This document shows positions 36,268 to 48,116 of a DNA stretch of 64,000 nt, piece after piece. Below the pieces are notes generated by a model. It had not been told where the DNA came from and did not search any database. It was given only the letters and a program-made list of their open reading frames with translations. The stretch's first letter is position 1. Each line of letters starts with the position of its first letter. The stretch comes from Caenorhabditis remanei (taxonomy: Eukaryota; Nematoda; Chromadorea; Rhabditida; Rhabditidae): positions 9,238,001-9,302,000 of the forward strand of contig NC_071329.1 in the NCBI RefSeq assembly GCF_010183535.1. The letters run 5' to 3'. The translations under genes were made by a program, and so were the position numbers.

Positions 36268-39200
36268 CGGAAGAATGAACACACTCGACAATGAAGAAGC
36301 CTTTCGCGGCCTATCACTTCTCGATATTTGCACAACCTAAGACGGTCACCGACCGACTATTTACTGTCAGAAACCGAGACGAACAAAAGGATGAAGAAAC
36401 AGATTGGTGGGAGGGAAGAAGGAGAAAACACTGCTCAAAATTGGAAACTGACAGCAATTTGTCGTGTTTTGTTGAGCTGGGAAAGGAAAATCACTGAAAA
36501 ACCAAGAAAGGTGCCTTCTGTGCTCGATGTATATACGAGGTATTATTATCATGTTTTTGCTGCTTCCGACTGGAACATGAATTGAGGTTCGTCGGAATAT
36601 GTGATGAAAGAGCATCCGACTTCTCCCGGGTTCCGCCTTCCGCCCTACTCAGCATATACCGTAACCCCGCCCACTCTTTCAGTTCACCTAGTTACACCAG
36701 AGAAAATGGAAAATGAGTTATTGAAAAAAGGCTATTTAGGATTTTTTTCACAGTATGGTGACAGTCTTGAAACATAATGTTGCAGCTGGAAAACCTTTTT
36801 GTATAGGCAATGATAATTGAGCTACAAAGCCATATAAAGGTTGGAAACTTATTTATTATCAACTAATTTCCAATATTATTATCACTCATAGAACCGAAGA
36901 AGTATTCATCTATAGACTCTCCTCTTTTGCACATGGAAGAAAATGTTGTTTTTTTTCGAAGATGATTCCGTATCGAATCAGCCAGTCAAACCTTTCCAAG
37001 TTGTTAATTCACGCGCAGTCTCATCTTTCACATTTTCTTTTTTTTTGCAATTGAATGGGGCTGTACTAAAGTCTTCAACACTTATAATTAGCCGGTTACT
37101 GTAAACGTTCTTCTTCTTCTTTTGTATTGTCAATTCCTGATTGTTCCCTCTTCTTCAGAACCAAATCACCGGGTTGTACTTCTTCAACAAAGTCGGTCCT
37201 CACAATTTGTTTGTGTATGAGGAGGATTTGACAGAAAGAACAAGAGAAAGAATAAGAAGAAAGCCAAGAAACAAGACAACTTTTTCGCGCGACAACGTCA
37301 AAAAAAGAAGGTAATGGGTGAGAAGACGAGCGTGCACACAAAACGATGCCGCCGTCTGAAGTGTATGGTTTGGCGCAATGTGTTGTGTGAAAACGGGACA
37401 ATTCAATTTAATTTCTGCGGTCCGTTCGTTTTGACGAACGGGCGCCTTGATGATTGACAACACTTGAATGGGAGGTCTCTCTTCTGGTACGGTAGCTGAT
37501 GGGAAGTTGTGAAAAGAACCTGTCATCACAAAGAGAGAAAACGATTTGGGTCGAGATGAAGACCAGAGAAGAGGGGCGGGATACAGAGAAGTGGCAGACA
37601 CTTGAAAATATGCTTCTAACTCTCGAAAATAATACAAATACTTCAATTGAGGACCCAGCTACATGTCAGTGGTACGGTACCATATGCTATCAGATGGTGC
37701 AAATTCTCTTCAAATTCTCAAAGTACAGTTTTTTAGACTTTTGGGTGCGTTCCACTAGAAAATAACCATTATTGACCTCAACAGATTACGAAAAAGTTAG
37801 GAATGGAGACAGAACGAGCGCCACCTCATTATTAAGATTTCTTTCACTGCACATGGGAAATTTCATCTTTCAGAAACATTCATTTTGTAGTTTTCGATCC
37901 GTTATCTACAAAGTAGATTTTAACTCTCTACCAGTGGCACACTGCTTCAATCACCATCATAAAAGTGACTTGTTTCCCATGAGAAATCATGTGATTTATT
38001 TCATCAAAAACAATGACAAACTGTTTCTCAATACACTCCCTCTCCACCCACTAAACATCACTTATAGTTCCCTCTTCCCTTTACAGTACCCTCTCTCAAT
38101 CTGCCCAATTTTCACTTACAGTGTGAAAAAATTATTTCGAAACAGTGTAGCACGAGAGCCTTTTCCACTCGACAACATACTTCCGGCGTCTTTTTTCTTT
38201 TCTCTCAACTCCATCTCTTCTTATTTTTTGTCTTCATGACTCATACAGTAGTCTTGTCTTTTTCTTCTTCTTCTTCTTCTGATTTCTACTTCTTCCCTTC
38301 CACGTATTGTCTTTCCGATGCGACCCATCGCTTTGTTCTTCTTGTGCAACTCCGGGTGTCTCTATCAACAAAATGACACATTCATTTGCTCCCATCGACT
38401 TATTTTCACCTTTTTCCATTTTTAGCTCTGTATTTTTTCTTTCTTTTTTGATTCGAAACTTTCAGTTCTCTTTTTGTTTCTTCTTTTCTGAAGGCTCTAT
38501 TCAAGTGTTTTGAATTGAAAAAAGCACACTGAACACGACAAAATAAAATGAATCGATGATGAATAACTGTGTTGTTCTCTTCTTTTCCCTTCTTCGTAAA
38601 AGCATTTTTGATGGAAGAAGGAGCGCGGACCGGGGAATGAGAAGTGGTGGTTAACAGTTATCAAGGTTAATTATGTTATTGCGTAAGTAGCGTAAGCGTG
38701 CTTGTTGCAACATTCGGAACTTTCTCAACCGATATCTCATAGCTTCATCGAGTAGAATGTGAGTTGAGGCGGTCAGACTCTAAGCTTCATCTTTCTTCGT
38801 CAGTTTAATGAAATTGTTTGAAGATATACATGCGAAAAGAGTAGATGAGATCACTTATATTTTGTCTGAAATACCAGAAATACGGTTTCAGATGAGACAT
38901 GCTTCATGTTACAGTATTTGTCTTTAAGTCTCCACGCTTTCTGGAAAATAAAAATAAATCAGTCATTTGGTTAGTGTTGCTCCAAAATATGTCTTTTCGA
39001 ATCTTAAAACTTGAAAATATCTAGACTAGAAAACGAAAATTTTTATAAGATAAGTGATTACTTAGTCAAGAGAATTACTCAATTACGATGGCAGTTATAA
39101 TATTTAATTTTTTCTTTTTGAGAGAAACAGTCATCTTCGAGATTGCACCATGTTCTTTTTCACAACTTCCCATCATTTCTACTCTTAATCTTTTTTGAAA

Positions 39201-40315
39201 ACCTTCTAAAAATAAATTAATTTTCGGGATCTCGAAGACTGAAAACCGAAACCGAAAGAAACTTTCCATTGGCTTCAATATACTCTTCTTTCTCACTAGT
39301 ATTTCCTCCATTCTCCTCGGAGTTTATCTTCTCAATACAGTATTCATTTTTCCCCATGATTTGATTAAATGTCAATTCATCTCCCTCCATTCCTTCAAAC
39401 ACTATATTTTATGGGTGCATTCACTTTGCATCTCATTCTCAAACACTCCTACTTTTTCGCTTTCTTCAAGAGTCAATTTCCATTTTTATTATCCATCCAA
39501 TGGGATTGCCGCCCGCTTCATTATTACAGTTATACCGCACCTTTTCTTGTCGATAAAATAAGAGAGAGGGATGGTAAAAAGGCTCTTCGTAAACTCTTTT
39601 CCCGTTGTCTCTCTTCATTTCTCCTTTTTCAAGTTCCAGTTTCAGCAGCCATTCTATACATTCCTCGTTGTTCCCTTTTGGTTTCACTAGTCAGTTGTGT
39701 CTAACCAATCCATTCAAAAAGTCAATTATCAGTTGGGGACACAACACGGCAAACATGTCTTTCATGTGACTCATTTCTTCTGAACTTTACGCATCTCTTC
39801 TCACTACAAGAGCCCCCTTAATAACCATCCTTTGTTGTCAATTAGCAGCATGACGTGGCAATAAAAAAGTTAACTTTTGGTGTTTGCATGGGCAGGCAAT
39901 CGACGGGAGTAAAGGGTGTAAGCTCTCGATCCTCTGACACCTAAGACAGAAGACCGAAGACTCCGCCCACTTCTGTCTCTCTCTAGATACTTCAAACAAC
40001 TACTCTTGGTTGTGGTGTCTCTCCCTCTTCCCTCTTCTTTTCTTTCTTCTGATGTTCTTCTCGCCCGCCAGTCTTCTTTCCCTCTACTACTGTAGGCAAT
40101 AGACTCCGCCCATTTCTTATGTCTCGGTGCCATTCCTACCCAATGAGATCATCATTCTAATAATGTTCTCGTCCCACTTTTTTCTCATTTTCTGTGTCAA
40201 TGTGTTCTTAACAAAACACACAAAAGCTTCTTTCTTCGTTCTTCTTCTCTTCTCCTTTTTCTCTTCTTTCCATAGTTCTTTCATTTCCAGAAACAGTTCC
40301 ACCATCCACAGAGAT
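36268..40315. other. Intergenic region, pyrimidine-rich
   Basis: This 4-kb stretch has numerous CT and TTC tracts and open frames on both strands, none with consistent splice signals. A minus-strand frame near 37096-37400 ends in a charged segment (EEVQPGDLVLKKRE) that looks protein-like, but I find no credible acceptor or start for it. The right end is the promoter of the zinc-finger-like gene; a TTTCCAG acceptor at 40284-40290 precedes its ATG. Confidence 0.4.
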
Positions 40316-43300
40316 ATGTCATTACCCCAGCGACCGCTACTTCCGGCTAATTCAGGTGACTAATCACTACTCATTTATTTCCTTCTCCTTATTCGAACGG
40401 CACTCTTTTGGCACTTTTCATCATATAATTCTAGACAAATGTTTTCTTTCTCCGGATATATTGTTACTTGCGCTCCAAGGTTTTAGTACGGAAAAGAAAG
40501 TGTTTATATCAGTGAGAGCAGTCAGGCGCCAACACATACATCAAACAGGCCTCTCGTTGCGAGTCACTAAAAAACATAACTGTAGAAGCTTCTTCTCTTA
40601 CAGTCCTCTTTTTCTTTTTTCTTCTTCTTCTTGGGCCTCCCACTCCTTTTTGTCAGTTGATCACAATCAGAGAAGAAGAAGACGAGTGCTCTTCTTTCAA
40701 TGTCTCTTCTTCTTTTTTCTTTTTGAATACACTCAATACAATTGCAGGAATGGACGAGAAGACTCCGAGACTTGGTGCTCCATTTCCATTCATGTGTCCG
40801 ACTTCATCACCGTCTTCCGCTGTATTCCCAACTCTACAAATATTTCCAAATATGCAAAATATGCAACAGCAATTTCATTTCTATCAATTGATGCAAATGG
40901 TTCAACAACAACAGCATCAACATCAGAGACTCAGTGCAGGAGCATCTCCAGTCAATTCGGATCAAGCGTCGTCTAGAAGTGAATCCCCTCAAAGTAAGAG
41001 TAAGTGATTGTTGTAGAGTTGACACGTGTCACCAGTCAATGACTTTAAAGTCGTAGGCCAACCTCCTAATCTAGTCCTCGAAGTTGTTCTCCAATTGATG
41101 ACCTGTCATTTAAAACATCTGCACTCAGGTGTCTTAACCGGAGATGTATTCCTTTTCTATGGGTTCTTCTTCTATTCAAATCACGAAGGTGGTCATTACA
41201 ATGTGTTAATCCCGCAATAGTCTGGGAACTAGTGAAGCTCAATATGTTCTTGTTCCCATCGTCGTAAAGCCAAACGAACAATAGGGGACAGCGAGGGCCA
41301 GTCTAAACACCGTCTGCTCCATATTGATACCGTAAACCCATCAGATGGTGACACCAATTAGAACACCTACTTTCAATCGGTATCTACTCATCGAAAAAAA
41401 GTTTGTCTCCGAAGCGTCTAACTTCCGGTCACGACCCATCGCACACGACCTCGTGTCACTTCTTCTTGGAAACCTCTTCGTCTTCTTTTCGATTCCTTCC
41501 GATTTCATGATATATTTAGGGTATTAGAGTACACTCTCCTGCGTCCAATGACACCATTTACGAGGTGGGAGACGCATGCCAATAATGGAACAATACCCGG
41601 ACAGATATGTCGGATTTATATGGCTAACAACATGAGAAAAGACAAGAGAATGTGTTGTAGTACGATAAGCACGACTAGTTTCTTCTTCTCCTGAATTCCT
41701 TCTCCTTCAGATCCATCCGGAGGTGCGAAATGAGACGGGACGGCGCTTCGGATGTCTTCTGACTCCCACCATTTCACTCATTTTCCATTGATTGTGAGAT
41801 GGTTAAAGGTATAGAAATAAGAAGAAGAAAACGACGAAGTGTACATAATTTCGTGCAAGTTTCTCATGTCACTCCGTCTTCTCTCAGTGACTATTGTTAT
41901 TTAAATCAACATTCGCATAAGACCGGCCAGTCGTCCTTCTTCTTCCACCACTTCGTTTTCCGTCTCCATGACTTACAGTACCTCGTAAATGAAAATGTTG
42001 CAGTGTGTATCAAGTCGTAAAATTGAACACACGCCAACACAGAGAGAGTCGAGTTGCGAGTCGTAATTCAAAGTCATCTCGCAGCAGCACCAACTGAACA
42101 TGATGACAGCATTATGATGGAGACGAAGTGTGGTAGAACAGAGGTGTGTGTGTATGTGTAATGTAACGGTACTCAACCCCGAATTGTACAGGTGCAAAGT
42201 TCGAGGACATATATTGGTCATCGAGGTGGATGAAGGGAGAGAGAAGCTTTTACCGAAAAGAAATACTGTGAAGTTTTTGAAGTGGATTACGCAACGAGTT
42301 GCGGTGACCAAAATTGAAAGAGACACCGAAAAGTACAAGTAGATGGCGCAGTCGATATTATGAGAAATTGAGTGAATCGGGGAGAGATTAGTTGGGGTAA
42401 AGTGATTGGAGAAGTAAGGGGGACAGCTGCGAAGTCGAGATTCCATAGTCAAATGGATCAATAAGGTGAAGGCTTTTAAGTAAAATTGGCAGTTTTTCAT
42501 CTCAAGAAACGATCATGTATCTTCATGACTCGTACCGGAAAGCTAATGAAACTGTAAGTCTACAAGGCTTAATGTTAGGAACTTATAGGGTTTTTGTTTG
42601 ATTAGATGAGTCAAATCGACAGAGTTTCTTTTTCTGCAACTAGTTTCGGATCTGTTTCATGCTCTAACAATAAGTTTTAAGTTTCCAACTCCCGCTCTCC
42701 AACTAAAAAGCTGATTAGAAGATCTTCCTAATTTTGTAAATGTTCAATCCAATATTGCAGTGTTTGTTTTAACTGATTTTGATATTTAAAGATCTTGGGG
42801 TTATTATCAATGCCTTCATAGATATACACTCGCATTACTTTTAAAATTTCCCACTTTCTAGGTTTTTCTGAACTAGCGAAGTTAATCCTATGATACAGTA
42901 CACACTACATCCAACTCTCTTTTCCTCTATTTAAGCTCTGAATCAATCTCTTTCTAGACCTATCGTAGAAAATTCGTTTGTCTTTTTCTTCCTTTTCTCG
43001 ACAAAGTGTATGTATGTTTTTTTGAAGAGGGGAGGGCTCCAACAGTTGATATATTATGCGCGAACGAGTCCCAGTCGGTCTTCTTCTCCACATTCACTTT
43101 CTCCAATCATCCTCCCATGGGGTTCTTCAGGCGGCGACTTCAAAACGAGCCACATTTCAATTAAGAAGGAGAAACCGCGAAGAAAAGAGTTTTGGCGCGT
43201 GTCAGAAGTCAGTGGTGGTAACAAAAAAGAAGTGTTTTATTAGTGGACTGGGAGGAGAATTGTTTGAGCCAAATGCTGTTGAAATATGAGTGACTTGAGA

Positions 43301-46300
43301 GATCTTTCCATCTTCTTCCGTTTCCTTCTTTATTCAATTTGTATCAGAAGGGACATTCTTGGAAAAGAAGAAAGAAGAAGATTACCAAGGTGTCACCTGC
43401 CAGCCGTCTTGATATTTTGTATAAACGGAGCCATAAAACGTTGAGAGAGCCGCGCGATGAGACAGGGGAGAGCACATCTGGCTTTTGTTGTCTTTCGATT
43501 CATTCATTGTGTTTGGTGGAGCTCAGTGAGAAAATAGAAGAAGAAGACGATATCTCATTTGACACATACATAAACATGCTTCTTTGGGGTTGTGTGAAGA
43601 AAAGCAATTTAGTGGCGATAAACTTTGCAATAAAACCATCTCCTCTCTTAGCCGGAGGGCCCTCGGCAGTGTGTGTTTGCTGCCTTTCTGATGATTGACA
43701 ATGAAAAGAAGAAGAAGGCAAACAGGACGAAGACGTCGAGTCTTCTGGAAAATGAGAAACCAATATAACCTTCGTTTTCTTCCTCTTCCTTCCACAAAAT
43801 TATCTAGTAGAGCTCTCAAAGAGTCATGAGGCCAAAGGAAAAGGGACACCTCACGCTGGGTTTATGACTTTGCGGTGCATGTGGTAAAATGAGAGAATTG
43901 GTGGTATAGGGGGCACGTGAGGGATGATAATCTGACACTACTCCAGATGCAAAAGAAGAGTTATGACACGCTAATAGAGGTTGTTCAAATGAATACTTGT
44001 TATCAGAAAGTATTCCAGGGATCTGTTTGGAAAACCTGTGTGTGTTAAGATCTTCATCACCATCAACCTTTCTTACAACCTTTCGTGCGAAAACATCTTC
44101 TCTATGGCCAACCCAAGGACCATTCTCCAAATTTCCATATCTTCATTACCATTTTACAATTGAATTATGCTCTCGAAGTCAAATTCGTGTCATCTGATTA
44201 TCAAGCTGGCTCGGCTTCTAGATTTTCTTCGTAAAAAGAACTTAACAACGTCATCAGTTGTTAACAAATTTTAAACTCTAGATCTTCCCGACAGTTCTAC
44301 TAGAAACTCTTCACATCTCATCTAATATATTTGGAATCATTATTCAGTTACCTCCAAACCGTCTTCATTAATTAGTTCCCAACTTCTACTTGTTCCCATA
44401 AACCGTTTCCTTGATGTAATTTTCACAAGGCAGGGTAATTAATTACAATCTCGCCGTCCCTCCACAAATCGGATACATTTTGGTTACTTCATCCAAGTAG
44501 ATAACTATTGAAAAAGAAAGATTTTCTAGTGTAACTTCATTCCAACTGCCTTGATCTACTTGGATCATTCATCCGGTGTCTCTTCTTTAGACGGCATCCT
44601 AATTGAGTGATCCTATCTCTAGACCACATCGTTCGTTTGTTTCTTTTTGATAAGCATCTGCAGAGTCAACACTCTCTTCTTATTCTCAGTTTATGAGTGT
44701 ATTGAGTGATAAATGTGAGTGAGTAGTCGCCACCAGATGGATGAAAGGCGGCACCGCCACACAGTTAGGCGTCATGATTAATTGGCGGATGGCGGCCCTG
44801 GAGACACCTCCTGTCGACTCATTAATTGGCTCATACTCTCTCTTTCTCGCTTTGATTCGAATTCAATTCCGGGGATGAAAATTGAAGAAGAACAAGAAAG
44901 AAGAAGAAGAAGAGGTAATCGTAAATTAGCATAAGTACACATACCTTGGGAACATTATACTTGTGAAGTTGCCGACGGGGAATATGATTAACTAGCGGTA
45001 ATCGGTTGGATTTGAGAAGAGCGCAATAAAATTGTGCGACACATTATTTACCCAACAACAGATTAGTATAACAAGGTCGTTGTCTCTTTACAGAACTAAT
45101 ACTCGATGAGGATGGATGTGCGACATGTTCAGTGTGTACAGAAAAAGTGGCAGAAGCTGAATGGAATAGTCATATTGAGTTGGAGAAAGAGAAATTGATC
45201 ACTTATATAACATCGTGAGTTTCAGATTTTCAGTGATTGGAAAATTAAAAACGTTGTTACAGAACAAAAGAAAAACGAGAACGAGAGAACACACCAGATC
45301 ACTTCGATCAGAAGAGAAAGCGAGAATTAGAATTGCAGAGGATCAGAAATAATCAGCACAAGAGACAGTCATGTGAGTATTTGAAAATAGAAAAGTAGTA
45401 GAATTTAGAAGCTTTGAGCAGTTTTCTGAAAAATGAACCCAAGTGTCCAAAGGCTTAGAAATTTGATGATTACAGTAGTACTGAGACTGTAGAGTCCCCT
45501 TTTTTTTATCAATCATTCTCGAAAAAGTCAGTTTTTGGCGGAAAAAAGTCAAAATGATTTTGTGAAAAGATATCCGATTGTGTCGTTTTTCCTATCCCAT
45601 TTTTCAATCTCCAGATTAGTACTAAACTGTAGATTACTATCCTAGTTTTTCACTCTCGATGCCAACTGTTGTTTTTTTTTCAAAATCGTTTCGAATTCCA
45701 AAACTCTTCATTCCGTACTAATCTGATTTTTGACTCAATGTATTTAACTATTTTTCCATTCCTCAATTTTCTACATTAGTTCTGTTTTTTTTTCTAACCG
45801 AAGTTTTCAAACAGCTCTAAAAACCAGCTACCGTATCCATCAGTTAACATCGAATATCCAAAAAGAAGACCTCTTTTTAAAACTGATTTTGTCTCTATTA
45901 TTTTCAGTAAAACGAGGACTTGTCCGTGACTGTTTGACTCCATTCAGTCGACAATCAAATGATGAAACTGGTTCAAGTGAGTCTCCAGATATGAAGAAAG
46001 ATGATGAGTTCTTCATGAAGTGCTCAGCATGTCATGTAAGTTTATCCCCTCCGTTTCAACCAACCATATGTATGCCTTATTTCCAGCAACCTTGCCCATA
46101 TGCCATCGTCATTTCTGCATTTGATCGTCCTAAGTGTCAACTTTGTTTTGATCTTGTTCGAGCAGCAGTCCTCACCTCTTCGGTACGTTTCCCTTCTCCT
46201 TTTTTGTAGTCGACAGGTGGCCAGAAGAGTGTCGGCACGTCATCAAAGCGATATTCGTGCTAATGAGGTTGTGTAATATAAAGAGGATGGGTTACAGTAA

Positions 46301-46543
46301 GAGGAATGATGAAGAGGGTGGACACTTGTGATGACACCGTCTAGACCAAGGGGACGCTTTTTTTGAATTCGAACGGAAAAGACATGAGCTTAGAAAAATG
46401 AAGAAAGAGTTTCTGTGATTCCAATCACTGTTTGTTTTCAGGGAAGCCCAGTATCCGCAGCAATCAAAGAAGACCACGAGCAGGACAGTATGCCGGTTTG
46501 CAAGAAAATGAAAATTGAGAATATGATTGACGCCAGTGCCTAA
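40316..46543 (+). CDS. Putative zinc-binding nuclear protein with Gln-rich N-terminus, 282 aa
   Basis: Exons 40316-40355, 40748-40999, 45094-45214, 45263-45372, 45908-46035, 46087-46182 and 46442-46543 join in frame (282 aa). The N-terminal third is Pro/Met/Gln-rich (QQQQHQHQ) and Ser-rich. The middle has C-S-V-C followed by W-N-S-H and a long charged helix (ELEKEKLITYI, then KEKRERE), suggesting a zinc finger joined to a coiled coil. A second cysteine cluster has KCSACHQPC and KCQLC. The C-terminus has a short basic patch (VCKKMKIE), possibly a nuclear signal. The family was not recognised; the C-x2-C...H plus charged helix pattern recalls the conserved region of RNF220 proteins, a weak resemblance. 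A start at the Met in exon 2 (40750) is possible. The 4.1-kb third intron (41000-45093) may contain regulatory elements or exons that I missed. Confidence 0.7.
41000..45093. other. 4.1-kb intron of the zinc-finger-like gene
   Basis: Large intron between phase-1 exons, unusually long for this genome. It holds TTC-rich tracts, a 12-bp inverted pair at 44491-44502 and 44554-44565, and a TTTTGGCGCG sequence near 43190 that resembles an E2F site. No internal exon with matching phase stood out. Confidence 0.45.
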
Positions 46544-48116
46544 TCAGTTGCCATCACTTGACTCTAACATTTCAATCAGGGTACTTCTACACAGCTTTTC
46601 TCTTTTTTTATCTTCTCTCAAATTTCTATTTCTTTGGGAGTCTTGTATACAAATTTAATAGAATACTAGTCCTCCATTTTCCTCTTGTTTCTTCTGAAAG
46701 TTATCTGTAGCTGTGCACAAAAATTGGCTTCTTTTCTAATTATTGTAGATTTTTCTCCCCATTCTCCCATTTTGTTCCTCATGTATTTCGTCTCCGTGTG
46801 AACTCTTGTTCGTATTATTTGATTCATTTGATTAATAGAAATAAAAAAGTAAGATAAGAGAACATTATGACACAATTCTAATCACATGCTAACACACTTT
46901 CTTATTGTAAACAAATCATTCTTCACCGAGTTTGGCATGAATTTATTTATTAATGTAACAGTTACTAGTAATCCAGATGCTCAATTTGATTCTTTCAGAA
47001 TTCTGAGTATTTATTTTACAGTACCTTTTTACAAGTATCTCTCAAGTCGGATTGCTGTAGAAGTACAGTAGTCTCGGTAATCAGCTCTTCCAGTTTGAGA
47101 CCAGTTATAAAGATTTATGTAGATCCAGTAAAGATATTAACAAGTTGGCTGGTCCCTTGATGAATTGAATGGCCATTTTCTCAAAACATGATCCATTCCC
47201 TAAAAACAATTTATTTAGTGATATTTTGCTCTATAACTTAACAATACTTCAAGTGGGAAGTCGACTATCGGTGGGGTTTTCAAAGTTTACTTTGTTGTTG
47301 AGGAAATGGTGTTTGTAGGTTAGTTTGAGTGCAAAAAGTAACCCATAAGCTGCTCACTCAGAGATTGGCAGTTCGCGTAGGCTCAGTACTCAGTGAGTAG
47401 TGTTTACAATCAATTTTCGCAGCATGATTTCAAAAGAATGCTAAAATCTTCATTGTTAAAAATAGATAAAGAACATATAGACCACTTTCCACACACCAAG
47501 AGCTCTGATTTATCAGCTTCTCAACCTCAAAGTTAACTTTGAAAACCTCTTCGACCTTAGAGTTCATTCTCAAAGTATTGATGAAACCGTCCAATAAAGT
47601 GAGAAACACGAAGAAATAGCAAAAATTATCTTTCGTAAGTGGACCATTCTTTGATAACAGGACCATTCTTTGTCGATACAGCCAACAAGTTTAGTAAAAA
47701 TAAAGTACATCTATTATATCTAAATTTTTGATCTCCCTTCATCCTTTTAATCTTTCATTTTCCCCATTGTGAACGTCATATGCCTCCATTTTCGTTCAAA
47801 TCAAAATTCAAATTTTCCAGATTAGTGACTTATGTAAAATAATCTGTTATTTACACGTACACATAAAAATGTTGCGGTTTTCAGTTCACTACAACTATCT
47901 TCTTCTTCCTCACAAGTAGACTCTTCCTATTTCCAAAAAAAACTGTTTGTTTTTATTCAAAAAGATAAGATAAGATAAGATAAGAATCCAATGAGGAAGA
48001 TAGCCTACCCGAAAAAAGTGTAGTATAAAATCATTTCTTGACAAGTTTTAGTTTTCAATTCAAAAAATTCTGTTTACTGCGATGACATATCAGTAGTTTT
48101 TCATCTATTTTGAGTG
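46544..48116. other. Intergenic region upstream of the histone deacetylase
   Basis: 3' untranslated sequence of the zinc-finger-like gene is followed by AT-rich DNA. I see no gene. A GATAA array lies at 47963-47985, about 130 bp upstream of the deacetylase ATG. Confidence 0.45.
47963..47985 (+). repeat. GATAA tandem array
   Basis: Four consecutive GATAA units plus partial flanks, forming overlapping AGATAAG sequences. Besides being a microsatellite, this is a cluster of GATA-factor sites; in C. elegans such sites upstream of genes are bound by ELT-2 in the intestine. Distance to the deacetylase start is about 130 bp. Confidence 0.7.

Noticed and set aside
37096..37646. Overlapping minus-strand frames of 101 and 148 codons
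   Set aside because: One ends in a protein-like charged segment, but no acceptor, start or donor makes a gene, and the sequence is pyrimidine-biased.
40356..40976. A 206-codon plus frame overlapping the zinc-finger-like gene
   Set aside because: It is mostly intron sequence and reads exon 2 of that gene in another frame; the Ser/Phe/Leu-rich composition is typical of non-coding CT-rich DNA.
41973..42500. 175-codon minus-strand frame in the large intron
   Set aside because: No splice signals or start context, no domain, and composition follows local base bias.
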